DNA from: Saprospiraceae bacterium
GTDB lineage: Bacteria > Bacteroidota > Bacteroidia > Chitinophagales > Saprospiraceae
Length of the DNA stretch: 45,521 bases
Assembly: GCA_028282725.1 (NCBI GenBank)
Contig: JANQHF010000012.1
Span: forward strand, 1-45,521
Direction: 5' to 3'
The notes beneath the pieces are model-generated. The model worked only from the letters and a program-made list of their open reading frames with translations, was not told where the DNA came from and ran no database searches. This document shows positions 13,715 through 22,435 of the stretch, piece by piece. Position 1 is the stretch's first letter. Each line of letters begins with the position of its first letter. The position numbers and the translations under genes are program-made.

Positions 13715-16398
13715 AATGAAAAATTATAACTTATTGATGGTATAATGGTTCCGATAACAGACAATTTAAGAGCATTAATTATTGAACCCGTTTCTTGTCT
13801 GTAAAATATAGAAAATGCATTCTTGCGTGCATAAAAATTATAAAAGGAAAAGGTCAGCTCACTTTGATACCTGGCACTCTTTCTTCTGTTTACCCTGAAT
13901 GTGTATCCAATATCCAACCTGTGATAATCCGGAAGTCTGAAAACGTTTCGATCTGAAAAATTGGAAACCACCACCCCGCCGACTATATAATTACCGATAG
14001 GTGCGGTAATTGGCCGGCCTGTATTGTAAATAAAATTTATATTTAATCGATCTCTTCTCGAAATCTGGAAATTGAAAAATAATTTGATGCTGTGTGGTTG
14101 GTCAAAGTTCGATGGAAACCAGGCTCCTTGATTTATCGTCACATTTTGTCCGTCATATACCTGGTGTTCACTCTTTGAATAACTATAACTGAATCTTCCT
14201 GAAAATTTTTCACCTTTTTTAGCAATTGAGATTTCAGCACCGTAATTGCGACCTCTACCCGCCAGTGTCTCAGTTTCCAGATTTGAATTGAGCAATAGCC
14301 TGGCAAAGTCGCGATAGTCCAGGGTATTTTCAAGTGTTTTGTAATAGACATCAATATTGTAATCTACGCTTCCAAAATTATGAGCGATTCCCGCCGAATA
14401 ATTGTTGGAAGAAAGAGGCTTGATGTATGGTGTGCTGACTTGCCAAATATCAACCGGCGTCGGTGTAGCAGTATTGGAAAGCAGTTGCAAATATTGATAA
14501 AGCCGGTTATACGATGCCTTAATTGCAAAATTTTCTTTGACATTATATCTGATGGCTACTCTTGGTTCAAGCCCGCTATAAGATGTTACTGTGCCAGGGC
14601 CAAACTCTTCAGTCCCTATAATTTCGAGGGTAGACAAATTGTTCTCGGTATTGTATATGTTGGCCAAATAAGGTCCCACTTGACGATAACCGGTATACCT
14701 TAGTCCGAAATTCACCGACAGCTTATCCGTAATATCATAAGCATCATTTACATATACGGAAATCTCCTGACCTCTTTCTTTGTTCACTTCATCAAAAGCG
14801 GTATTGCTGTCGTTTAGAGGTTCAAGAATTTCAGGTTGAATATCGTAGTCGATAAAATCAGCACCAATCCTGAGTTCGTGATTTCCGGGCGACCATAATA
14901 TCCCCGCCGAATGTTGAAAATAATCAATCCCCGAGTTCAATTGAAATGCAAAAGTCCCCTTTGGTTGAAACTGACTATTCGCCAGTGAAGAAATTGAAGA
15001 CATCCAGGATAATGAAAGTCGATCGTTTACGATATGTCTCAAATCAAATTGACCAATTTGATTTTTCCAGGAATACCCAAACTCTTCTGCAAATGTGAAT
15101 TCGTCAAAACTTTGAAAATAAGATACACTGGCCTTGGTATGGTCTGTGAAGTTATGCGTGTATTTTCCATTAAAATCGTAGAAGTCGGCATTGCTATTGC
15201 GGATATCCGCATTCTTCACTGTATTTAAGAGCCACTTTGCATATGAAATACGCCCGGAAGTGAGTAAAGATCCTTTTCCTCCGAATAAGGGATTTTCAAA
15301 GTTTATCTTACTTGAAATCAATCCTAACGATCCCCCACCTTTGAACAATTCGGTACTTGCGTCTTTGATTTTTATATCCAGAACTGACGATACTCTTCCT
15401 CCGTAATTAGCGGGAATATGACCTTTGTTCAAAGTTGTATTTCTGACGATGTCCGGATTAAAAGTAGAAAAGAAGCCAAGGACATGGGATGGATTAAAAA
15501 TCACACTTCCGTCCTGAAGAATCAGGTTTTGATCAATAGATCCTCCCCTGACATTAAAGCCACTTGCCCCATCACCGGTCGTGGTAACACCAGCAAGAGA
15601 CAACAGACTTTTGACGACATCAGCCTCTCCCATAAACAAGGCCAGCTGTTTGATCTCTTTCCGGCTAATTTGCTCCACACCTATTATGGTTTCTTTAGCC
15701 TTTTGTTGAGCTGAAACTCCGGTAATTACCACCTCATCAATCAAATAAGCCTTGGGTTCCAGGAGCAACTCCCAGGTATCAGATCCCTTGACATGGACAG
15801 CAACATTGTATGGTTCATGAGATATGGATGTAACCTGGAATACATACCTTCCCGTATCAATGGAAAAATTAAATGTCCCCTGTTCGTCAGAAGTCAGGTA
15901 GGCACCTGTTGTATTGTTGATGACGAGGGCACTGCTGATTGGAGTAAAGTTCCGTGCATCAATAATGCTGCCAATGATCCTGACCTCCGGACCAGAGGGC
16001 GGATTCTGGCCCAGCACTTGTCGTGCAATGGTCTCTTCGTCGATGGCCACCTTCTGTACAGTCAGTATGCTGTCTACTTCGATCATTTCAGAGGGGACCA
16101 CAATAACCTTGTCTGCCTGATATTCTTTATAATGGAGATCTTTGTCATTCAAGAGAATACGCAGTACATCACGCATGGGCGTACCCTTGAAACTATAGGT
16201 ATATCGATTTTCCGGAAGAAGGGTTTCGTTATATCGAATATCTACCTGATGCCTTTCACTCAGGTTGAACAGGATATAGGACAGCTTCTCGTCTTCATAG
16301 TCCCGGTTGACCTTTTCATCAAGAGCGGTTTGGCCAACTGTCGTGAAAGTACACGACAGGCAAATGAAAAGTAACCAAAATGACTTTTTGAATTTCAT
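13711..16398 (-). CDS. TonB-dependent receptor with STN and carboxypeptidase-like domains
   Basis: This 895-residue outer-membrane transporter begins with a signal peptide ending near TTVGQ. A secretin/TonB short N-terminal (STN) domain follows (about 35-110). Next is a carboxypeptidase-regulatory-like domain, opening VRIIGSIIDARNFTPISSALV. The plug contains MGEADVVKSLLSLAGVTTTGDGASG and FNVRGGSIDQNLILQDG. The remainder is beta-barrel strands ending in ISYNFSF with a terminal Phe, as outer-membrane barrels require. The STN domain often signals to an anti-sigma factor, but none is adjacent. The DUF4249 partner follows with a 4-base overlap, and a thioesterase gene precedes by seven bases. The substrate cannot be inferred. 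Confidence 0.93.
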   Translation of the reverse strand: MKFKKSFWLLFICLSCTFTTVGQTALDEKVNRDYEDEKLSYILFNLSERHQVDIRYNETLLPENRYTYSFKGTPMRDVLRILLNDKDLHYKEYQADKVIVVPSEMIEVDSILTVQKVAIDEETIARQVLGQNPPSGPEVRIIGSIIDARNFTPISSALVINNTTGAYLTSDEQGTFNFSIDTGRYVFQVTSISHEPYNVAVHVKGSDTWELLLEPKAYLIDEVVITGVSAQQKAKETIIGVEQISRKEIKQLALFMGEADVVKSLLSLAGVTTTGDGASGFNVRGGSIDQNLILQDGSVIFNPSHVLGFFSTFNPDIVRNTTLNKGHIPANYGGRVSSVLDIKIKDASTELFKGGGSLGLISSKINFENPLFGGKGSLLTSGRISYAKWLLNTVKNADIRNSNADFYDFNGKYTHNFTDHTKASVSYFQSFDEFTFAEEFGYSWKNQIGQFDLRHIVNDRLSLSWMSSISSLANSQFQPKGTFAFQLNSGIDYFQHSAGILWSPGNHELRIGADFIDYDIQPEILEPLNDSNTAFDEVNKERGQEISVYVNDAYDITDKLSVNFGLRYTGYRQVGPYLANIYNTENNLSTLEIIGTEEFGPGTVTSYSGLEPRVAIRYNVKENFAIKASYNRLYQYLQLLSNTATPTPVDIWQVSTPYIKPLSSNNYSAGIAHNFGSVDYNIDVYYKTLENTLDYRDFARLLLNSNLETETLAGRGRNYGAEISIAKKGEKFSGRFSYSYSKSEHQVYDGQNVTINQGAWFPSNFDQPHSIKLFFNFQISRRDRLNINFIYNTGRPITAPIGNYIVGGVVVSNFSDRNVFRLPDYHRLDIGYTFRVNRRKSARYQSELTFSFYNFYARKNAFSIFYRQETGSIINALKLSVIGTIIPSISYNFSF

Positions 16399-16405
16399 TG
16401 AATAC

Positions 16406-16867
16406 TCAGTTCAATCGGCTTAACTTATTGATCCGGGACTCTGGAATTGGGATCTTTTTGAGTTGGACATAATCATAAGGAATCATGCTTTGATACGAAA
16501 GCGCAGAAATTTTGGAGTGACGTACTGAGTAAACCTTGGATACAATCATAAATCGATCTGTCTTGATTTCCTGGATTCGTGCTGTGGTAATGGCAGTATC
16601 AGGATATGTCATCGGAAAAATATACTTGCAATCATGCCATCCCAGGATCAGACCCAACGATCCTTGAAAACTTGTCTCCATAAATTGCCCGAACAACTTG
16701 ATCCGCGCAGACTCCGTCCATCTGAGATAGACCAGGTTGTTGACATGACTGGCGCTATCCATATCTCCCCATAAGACAGGTATAGACATGCAGACCGGCA
16801 TTTCCTGAATCTCAGGATACTGCGCTACCAACGATGAGGGTAATTCCATGATGCATTCTATTGACAT
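16406..16867 (-). CDS. Acyl-CoA thioesterase, hot-dog fold (4HBT)
   Basis: This 153-residue protein has the 4-hydroxybenzoyl-CoA thioesterase-like signature WGDMDSASHVNNLVYLRW, with the catalytic Asp and the HVNN helix start. Next comes a core that includes LGLILGWHDCKYIFPMTYPD. It should hydrolyse a fatty or aromatic acyl-CoA in the cytoplasm; the acyl group is not predictable. It lies between an alpha/beta hydrolase gene (35 bases upstream) and the TonB receptor (7 bases downstream). The start could be the first ATG or MELPSSL six codons later. Confidence 0.85.
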   Translation of the reverse strand: MSIECIMELPSSLVAQYPEIQEMPVCMSIPVLWGDMDSASHVNNLVYLRWTESARIKLFGQFMETSFQGSLGLILGWHDCKYIFPMTYPDTAITTARIQEIKTDRFMIVSKVYSVRHSKISALSYQSMIPYDYVQLKKIPIPESRINKLSRLN

Positions 16868-16902
16868 TCAAAGAACGCAAAAGTCTTAGCATTCGCTTGT
16901 AC

Positions 16903-17745
16903 TTACCCCGATGATTTCTGATATTGAAAGCTGTGGTCAAGAATCCAATTGCAAATATCTTCTATAATCTCATCTCTTTCAGGTTCGAAGATCAACTCGT
17001 GATAAAGTCCGGGATACAATTTTATTTGCTTGTCCGCAGACGCGGCCTCATCATAAAGCCTTTGAGATCCACCCGGCATTGTTAAGCGGTCTGCACCACC
17101 ATGTAATACAAGCAGAGGTACATTCAGTTCAGCAAACCTATTACTAATTTGTTTGATGGTCTTGATGAGCTCGGCCCCGGTCCTGGCCCTCGTCCCCTTT
17201 AAATAGATCAAGGGGTCGTTCATATATTGTTCGAGATTCTCCGGATTACGCGTTAAATATGTCTTATCCAAAGGTTCTGTTGGCAACTTAGGAAATAAGA
17301 ATCCCAGAACAGGAGCAAGTCTTTGAAGGAGAGGGGAAAGATTGGGGTCCAATTCAAGAGCTCCACTCGAAGAAATGATTCCCTGAACGCGTTCATCTTT
17401 TTTCTCGATCATATACTTGGTCACCACGAGGCCTCCCATACTATGTCCCATTAATATCAGTGGACGATCCGTTGAAATAAAGGAAATCACTTGCTCCAGA
17501 TTCTGGACCAAATCATCAAATCTGCGCACATATGCTTTCAATCCATCTGATTGTCCAAATCCTCTTTGATCAAAACTTGAAAATGAAATTTCTCTTTTGT
17601 TAAGAATAGATGCAAAATCATGGTATCGCCCGGCATGTTCGGCATAACCATGAACGAACAACAAATGAGCTCTTGGCTGATTCACAGGAGAAGAGTACAG
17701 ATGGAGTTGGGCACCATCTTCCAATTTCAATATTGATTCGGTCAT
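16903..17745 (-). CDS. Alpha/beta hydrolase, monoacylglycerol lipase-like
   Basis: This 280-residue serine hydrolase has the oxyanion-hole motif FVHGYAEHAGRY and the nucleophile elbow GHSMGG (Ser102). The acid residue is in VLHGGADRLT and the catalytic His in YPGLYHELIFE. FDQRGFGQSDG is typical of the lysophospholipase/monoacylglycerol lipase (serine aminopeptidase S33) group. No signal peptide is visible, so it is probably cytoplasmic. It starts 27 bases after nqrF and precedes the thioesterase gene, so the two lipid-related enzymes may be carried on the nqr transcript. Lipid ester hydrolysis is inferred from the family. Confidence 0.88.
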   Translation of the reverse strand: MTESILKLEDGAQLHLYSSPVNQPRAHLLFVHGYAEHAGRYHDFASILNKREISFSSFDQRGFGQSDGLKAYVRRFDDLVQNLEQVISFISTDRPLILMGHSMGGLVVTKYMIEKKDERVQGIISSSGALELDPNLSPLLQRLAPVLGFLFPKLPTEPLDKTYLTRNPENLEQYMNDPLIYLKGTRARTGAELIKTIKQISNRFAELNVPLLVLHGGADRLTMPGGSQRLYDEAASADKQIKLYPGLYHELIFEPERDEIIEDICNWILDHSFQYQKSSG

Positions 17746-17772
17746 GAACCGAAGGTAGTGATGGGTAAAGGA

Positions 17773-19080
17773 TTACCCTCCAAAATCGTCGAATGAAACA
17801 TTCTCTTCAGGCACTCCCAGTTTGTCGAGAGTAGACAAGACCGAGGCATTCATCATGGGAGGGCCACAGAAGTAATATTCGATTTCTTCTGGTTCCGGAT
17901 GATCTTTCAGATACTGTTCATAACAAACGCTCATGATGTATCCTCTGAATCCATCGCCCGGTGCGTCAATATCTTCCTTGACCTGCCAGTTGTCCTCCGG
18001 TAAGGGATTGTCAAGGGCAACGTAAAATTTGAAATTGGGGAATTCGTTCTCAATTTGCCGGAACAAATCAATGTAGAAAAGTTCTCGTTTTGTTCTTCCA
18101 CCATACCAATAAGATACCTTTCTATTGGTCATTTTCAATGTATGGAACAAATGAAACAGGTGTGAACGCAACGGGGCCATACCTGCTCCCCCTCCTATAT
18201 AGACCATCTCTTTCTGCGTATCCTTTATAAAGAATTCGCCATAAGGTCCTGAAATGGTACACTTATCTCCGGGCTTCAGTGCAAATACATATGAAGAACA
18301 AACGCCTGGATTGACATCCATCCAGCCTCCCTTCGCCCTGTCAAAAGGCGGAGTAGCAATCCGGATGTTCAGCTTGATAATATTTCCTTCCGCCGGATGA
18401 TTAGCCATGGAATATGCCCTGAACTCAGGTTCTTCATTGACCATCTTCAAATCCCACAATTTATACTTATCCCATTCTGACTGAAACTTATCCGATTCAT
18501 CATGAAAATCAGGATGCGCCGCAATGTCCATATCCTTAAAATCAACGGTTATAGGAGGAACGTCAATCTGTATGTATCCTCCGGGTTGAAAATCCAACGT
18601 TTCGCCCTCGGGTAGCTTCACTACAAATTCCTTGATAAAAGAGGCGACGTTATAATTGGAAACTACTTCGCACTCCCACTTCTTAATCCCAAAGATTTCT
18701 TCTGGAATGGAAATTTCCATATCCTCACGGACCTTGACCTGGCATGCGAGACGCTTGCCCTCTGCAGCTTCCTTCCTGGTGAGGTGATTCATTTCAGTGG
18801 GCAAGACATCTCCGCCACCCGAGTGCACATGGCATTCACACATGGCACACGTCCCTCCCCCACCACAAGCTGAAGGGAGAAAGACATTCATGTCGGACAA
18901 GGCAGATAACAGAGAACTTCCCGGTTCTACCATAAGTGGTTGTTCTGAATCACCATTGACCACCAGGCGCACTGCTCCCTGTGGGACCAATCGTTTTCTT
19001 GCATAGATTAACATCATTGACAGAGCCAGGATGACTCCACAAAAAACTATGAGTGCATATACTACGGGTAATACAGACAT
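17773..19080 (-). CDS. nqrF: Na+-NQR subunit F (NADH dehydrogenase, FAD and 2Fe-2S)
   Basis: This 435-residue subunit is the electron entry point of the sodium-pumping NADH:quinone oxidoreductase. One N-terminal membrane helix (about 3-26) is followed by a ferredoxin domain with 2Fe-2S ligands Cys72, Cys78, Cys81 and Cys113. The reductase part has the FAD motif RAYSMANH, then [26 protein letters not shown] and a C-terminal [14 protein letters not shown]-binding end. Length and domain order match the family. It is the last nqr gene, six bases after nqrE. Confidence 0.98.
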   Translation of the reverse strand: MSVLPVVYALIVFCGVILALSMMLIYARKRLVPQGAVRLVVNGDSEQPLMVEPGSSLLSALSDMNVFLPSACGGGGTCAMCECHVHSGGGDVLPTEMNHLTRKEAAEGKRLACQVKVREDMEISIPEEIFGIKKWECEVVSNYNVASFIKEFVVKLPEGETLDFQPGGYIQIDVPPITVDFKDMDIAAHPDFHDESDKFQSEWDKYKLWDLKMVNEEPEFRAYSMANHPAEGNIIKLNIRIATPPFDRAKGGWMDVNPGVCSSYVFALKPGDKCTISGPYGEFFIKDTQKEMVYIGGGAGMAPLRSHLFHLFHTLKMTNRKVSYWYGGRTKRELFYIDLFRQIENEFPNFKFYVALDNPLPEDNWQVKEDIDAPGDGFRGYIMSVCYEQYLKDHPEPEEIEYYFCGPPMMNASVLSTLDKLGVPEENVSFDDFGG

Positions 19081-19086
19081 ATCTTA

Positions 19087-19689
19087 TTATTTAAATGCAG
19101 CTGGGTCTATGCCCATCAAACTCATAAATGCCATTCCCATCAGTCCCGTTAAAATGAAAGCCATTCCAAGCCCTCTCAAAGCAGGAGGAACGTTACTGTA
19201 TCTAATTTTCTCACGAATCGCTGCAATGGCAATAATGGCCAGAAACCATCCAAATCCACCACCCAATCCGAAAGCCACAGATTCTGAGAAATTATACTCC
19301 TTCGAAACCATGAAAAGTGAGCCTCCCAAAATGGCACAATTCACCGTAATCAGTGGGAGAAAAATGCCCAGAGAGCTGTACAATGCAGGAGAAAATTTTT
19401 CGACTACCATCTCCACTAACTGCACCATGGATGCAATCACCGCGATGAATAGTATCAATCTGAGGAAGGTCAGATCAGTGGCAAAGATCCCATTCTCTCC
19501 CAATAACCATGTATTGATTACCCAATTGATGGGCATTGTTATTCCGAGAACGAAAATGACTGCCAGTCCAAGACCAAATGCCGTTTTTACGGTTTTCGAA
19601 ACTGCCAGATACGAACACATGCCCAGGAAATAGGCAAGAGCCAGATTTTCTATGAAGGCAGATTTAATAAATATGTTTACGAGGTCCAT
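19087..19689 (-). CDS. nqrE: Na+-NQR subunit E
   Basis: This 200-residue integral membrane protein has six hydrophobic helices and is homologous to NqrD and to RnfA. Characteristic pieces are [19 protein letters not shown] and [11 protein letters not shown]. The cysteines in the MCSYLA and NCAILG regions match those that bind the intramembrane iron centre shared with NqrD. It lies 12 bases after nqrD and six before nqrF. Confidence 0.97.
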   Translation of the reverse strand: MDLVNIFIKSAFIENLALAYFLGMCSYLAVSKTVKTAFGLGLAVIFVLGITMPINWVINTWLLGENGIFATDLTFLRLILFIAVIASMVQLVEMVVEKFSPALYSSLGIFLPLITVNCAILGGSLFMVSKEYNFSESVAFGLGGGFGWFLAIIAIAAIREKIRYSNVPPALRGLGMAFILTGLMGMAFMSLMGIDPAAFK

Positions 19690-19701
19690 ATTCTATATCT
19701 T

Positions 19702-20400
19702 TTAGGAAATGTCTACAAGTTTAGGGTTCCATGCTCTGTGTACCCAGATCACGATTCCGATGACAAACATGGCCGAGGGAAACAGAACCATCAGGTTATT
19801 ATGTTCGTACCAGCCGAATAGCCAGCTCGTCTGGGTATTGATCAGGTATTCACCTGTGTGACCAATGATCTTATAGTCAAATAATGACCCCTTGCCAAAA
19901 AGCTCTCTGAAAAAAGCTACGACAATAAGTATGAGTCCATATCCTATGCCATTCCCCAATCCATCAAGGGCAGATTCGTATGGTTTATTTCCCATGGCAA
20001 AAGCTTCCAGACGGCCCATAATGATACAATTGGTGATGATCAATCCAATAAATACAGATAGAGCCTTATAACTTTCAAAATCAACAGCCTTTAATGTCAA
20101 TTCCACGATGGTGACCAAAGTGGCAATGATGACCAGTTGGACGATCATTCTTACTTGCTTTGGAATTCGGGTTCTTAAGATCGAAGTAGTGATATTGGAG
20201 AATAAACAAACAAAGACAACCGCAATAGACATGACGACTGCATTCCGCATCCCTGTGGTGACTGCCAATGCTGAACAGATCCCCAATACCTGAACGGTAA
20301 TAGGGTTATTGTCATTCAGAGGATCAGTGATTAATTTTCGCTCCTTCTTCCCAAATTTAATAGGAGATTCCTGTTTGGCTACAACTGTCGTTTCTGCCAT
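19702..20400 (-). CDS. nqrD: Na+-NQR subunit D
   Basis: This 232-residue multi-helix membrane subunit pairs with NqrE to hold an iron centre in the membrane. Diagnostic segments include PLNDNNPITVQVLGICSALAVT, with the conserved Cys, then FIGLIITNCIIMGRLEAFA and LDGLGNGIGYGLILI. An N-terminal Lys-rich cytoplasmic segment of about 25 residues precedes the first helix. The gene starts two bases after the nqrC stop. Confidence 0.97.
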   Translation of the reverse strand: MAETTVVAKQESPIKFGKKERKLITDPLNDNNPITVQVLGICSALAVTTGMRNAVVMSIAVVFVCLFSNITTSILRTRIPKQVRMIVQLVIIATLVTIVELTLKAVDFESYKALSVFIGLIITNCIIMGRLEAFAMGNKPYESALDGLGNGIGYGLILIVVAFFRELFGKGSLFDYKIIGHTGEYLINTQTSWLFGWYEHNNLMVLFPSAMFVIGIVIWVHRAWNPKLVDIS

Positions 20401-20402
20401 AA

Positions 20403-21149
20403 TTATCCTTTAATCGATTTTAAATAAGGCTCATAATATTGCAATCCGCGCGACAACATTTCGGAAACACCATCAGCTGTAATCGTGGCTCCCGAAATTC
20501 CGTCCACTTCATAGACCGGGTCCCTTGCTCCACCCTTCCTTACCAAAACGGAGCGAAAGCTACCATCTTCATCGTATACTTTTTTACCTACAAATTGCCT
20601 GGCCCAGGCAGCATTATCCTTGATCTCTGCACCGAGACCCGGTGTCTCCTGTACGTGGTCAAAAGATACGCCGGCGATTGTATTCAAATCATCTTCAAAT
20701 GCAATATTCCCCCATATTTCATCCCACAGACCTTTACCCCTTGTGTATAAAATGTAGAATTGTGTTCCGTCATCTTTTGCAAAGAGGAATACTGGAAGAA
20801 TTTGATCAGCCACGTTTCGTTTTACCTCTTTTTTCATATCAATATTCTCCGCCATTCCACCTTTGTATCCAAGGGCCAAAACGTCTTCCCGGCTCACTTC
20901 TTCTCCCTTCATATTGACTACTTTTTGTACAATTTGGGCATCAAAGATTTCCTGGATTTGGTCGTTACTCATTTTCGACAAGTCGGAATCCAGGTGATTT
21001 TGAACTGCAGAAAGAATTGCTTTCTTGTTGTAAAGAGCTTCGTTCCTGTCATGTGTCGGCTTCAGATATGTGTACATACCCGCGAGCACTAACGCCACCA
21101 CTGCCGTCATGATCAAAACAAAAATGATGATTGACCTGGTACTATGCAC
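20403..21149 (-). CDS. nqrC: Na+-NQR subunit C (covalent FMN)
   Basis: This 248-residue subunit has one N-terminal membrane helix (about 6-26) and a periplasmic FMN-binding domain. The flavinylation motif DGISGATIT is present near the C-terminus; by comparison with Vibrio NqrC the FMN should be linked through phosphoester to Thr224. That needs an ApbE flavin transferase, which is not in this window. The start codon overlaps nqrB by eight bases, indicating translational coupling. Confidence 0.97.
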   Translation of the reverse strand: MHSTRSIIIFVLIMTAVVALVLAGMYTYLKPTHDRNEALYNKKAILSAVQNHLDSDLSKMSNDQIQEIFDAQIVQKVVNMKGEEVSREDVLALGYKGGMAENIDMKKEVKRNVADQILPVFLFAKDDGTQFYILYTRGKGLWDEIWGNIAFEDDLNTIAGVSFDHVQETPGLGAEIKDNAAWARQFVGKKVYDEDGSFRSVLVRKGGARDPVYEVDGISGATITADGVSEMLSRGLQYYEPYLKSIKG

Positions 21150-22404
21150 GTTTTAATCTTTTTGAAATATTCGCCTCCAGGACGTAATGATCGATCAAAG
21201 CTGCGAATGTGTTTAAAAATAGGATTGCCAGCATCCATCCCTCCGGGTAGGCAGGATTCAGAATTCGCACAATGAGCCCGATTACTCCAATGAGAAAACC
21301 GTAAATCCATTTTCCCGTATTGGTTGAAGCAGCAGTCACCGGATCCGTAGCCATAAATGCGATTGCGAAGAAAAAACTTCCCATCCATAAATGATAATAC
21401 CATGGAACCGTCATAAATGGAGTTGCACCCCAAAGATTCAAAACCATACCCATCAATACTGTGCCCAACAAAGCACCGAACATGATTCTCCAACTCGCGA
21501 TCCGGGTAAATAGCAAAAACAAAGCACCCAGGATGATCAACGGCTTACAAGTCTCTCCTATCGAACCAGGGATTGCTCCCCACCACATTTGAGCAGGAGA
21601 ATATACATTGATTACAGCTTCCCATCCTCCCTGATACGCCAGGGCCAATGGGGTCGCACCGGTAAATCCGTCAACCACCGCGCTTCCCGGTGTAAATTGA
21701 TCCAGTCCCATCCAACCAAACAGAGAATTGAAAAAACCCGTGTGCCACCAGCCATAATTGGCCTCCGCTCCGGCAGCTATACTGTCAAAACCAGAGACCC
21801 ATACATTATCACCGGAAATCGTAGTGGGATAGGCAAAAAATATGAAGACCCTTGCCAGGAGGGCCACATTCCAAATATTCATTCCTGTGCCTCCAAAAGC
21901 CTCCTTCCCGATGATTACGGCAAAAGCTACAGCAATGGCCAAAATCCAAAGTGGGATGTCCGGTGGCATGATCAGGGTGATCAGGGGACCAGATACCAGG
22001 AATCCTTCTTCTACAGAATGTCCTTTTTTAGCGGCAAAATAAATTTCAATGGCGAGTCCGACAACATGAGTTACGATGAAAATCGGAAGTAATTTGATCA
22101 GCCCGTGTGCAAGCTTTAAATGGAATCCTTCAATAAATCCCATGTGCTCCCCCATGGCAACAAAATGCTGATGTCCTACATTGTACGTTCCGAATAAGAA
22201 ACATAATTGCAGGGCTATCATCACATGGAACATGGTTCTTTTCAAGTCGATTCCATCCCTGATGTGGACGCCATCCTTTGTCACTTCATTGGGACTGTAC
22301 AAAAAGGTGAAAATGGCATCCAGGAGTGTATGTCCAAACTTTCCCGCCAAGGTCTTCGGAGGATCTCCGTGTACTTTATCTTTGAAAAAATCGAGTAATC
22401 CCAT
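21142..22404 (-). CDS. nqrB: Na+-NQR subunit B (covalent FMN, membrane channel)
   Basis: This 420-residue integral membrane subunit has about ten hydrophobic helices. It carries riboflavin and a second covalent FMN, and is thought to form the sodium path. The motif VDGFTGATPLA places the flavinylated Thr at residue 251. GKEAFGGTGMNIWNVALLAR and the conserved FMATDPVTAASTNTGKW segment near the C-terminus are also typical. It follows nqrA by 31 bases and overlaps nqrC by eight. Confidence 0.98.
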   Translation of the reverse strand: MGLLDFFKDKVHGDPPKTLAGKFGHTLLDAIFTFLYSPNEVTKDGVHIRDGIDLKRTMFHVMIALQLCFLFGTYNVGHQHFVAMGEHMGFIEGFHLKLAHGLIKLLPIFIVTHVVGLAIEIYFAAKKGHSVEEGFLVSGPLITLIMPPDIPLWILAIAVAFAVIIGKEAFGGTGMNIWNVALLARVFIFFAYPTTISGDNVWVSGFDSIAAGAEANYGWWHTGFFNSLFGWMGLDQFTPGSAVVDGFTGATPLALAYQGGWEAVINVYSPAQMWWGAIPGSIGETCKPLIILGALFLLFTRIASWRIMFGALLGTVLMGMVLNLWGATPFMTVPWYYHLWMGSFFFAIAFMATDPVTAASTNTGKWIYGFLIGVIGLIVRILNPAYPEGWMLAILFLNTFAALIDHYVLEANISKRLKRA

Positions 22405-22435
22405 TCTCTATTTTATCGTTTCTTTCTTTCAAATT

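Noticed and set aside
15793-16374. Open frame of 193 codons antisense to the TonB receptor N-terminus
   Set aside because: It mirrors the receptor signal, STN and CarboxypepD-like regions; no independent start context or domain.
19031-19633. Open frame of 200 codons antisense to nqrE
   Set aside because: nqrE is unmistakable on the other strand; the antisense product has no domain or signal peptide features.
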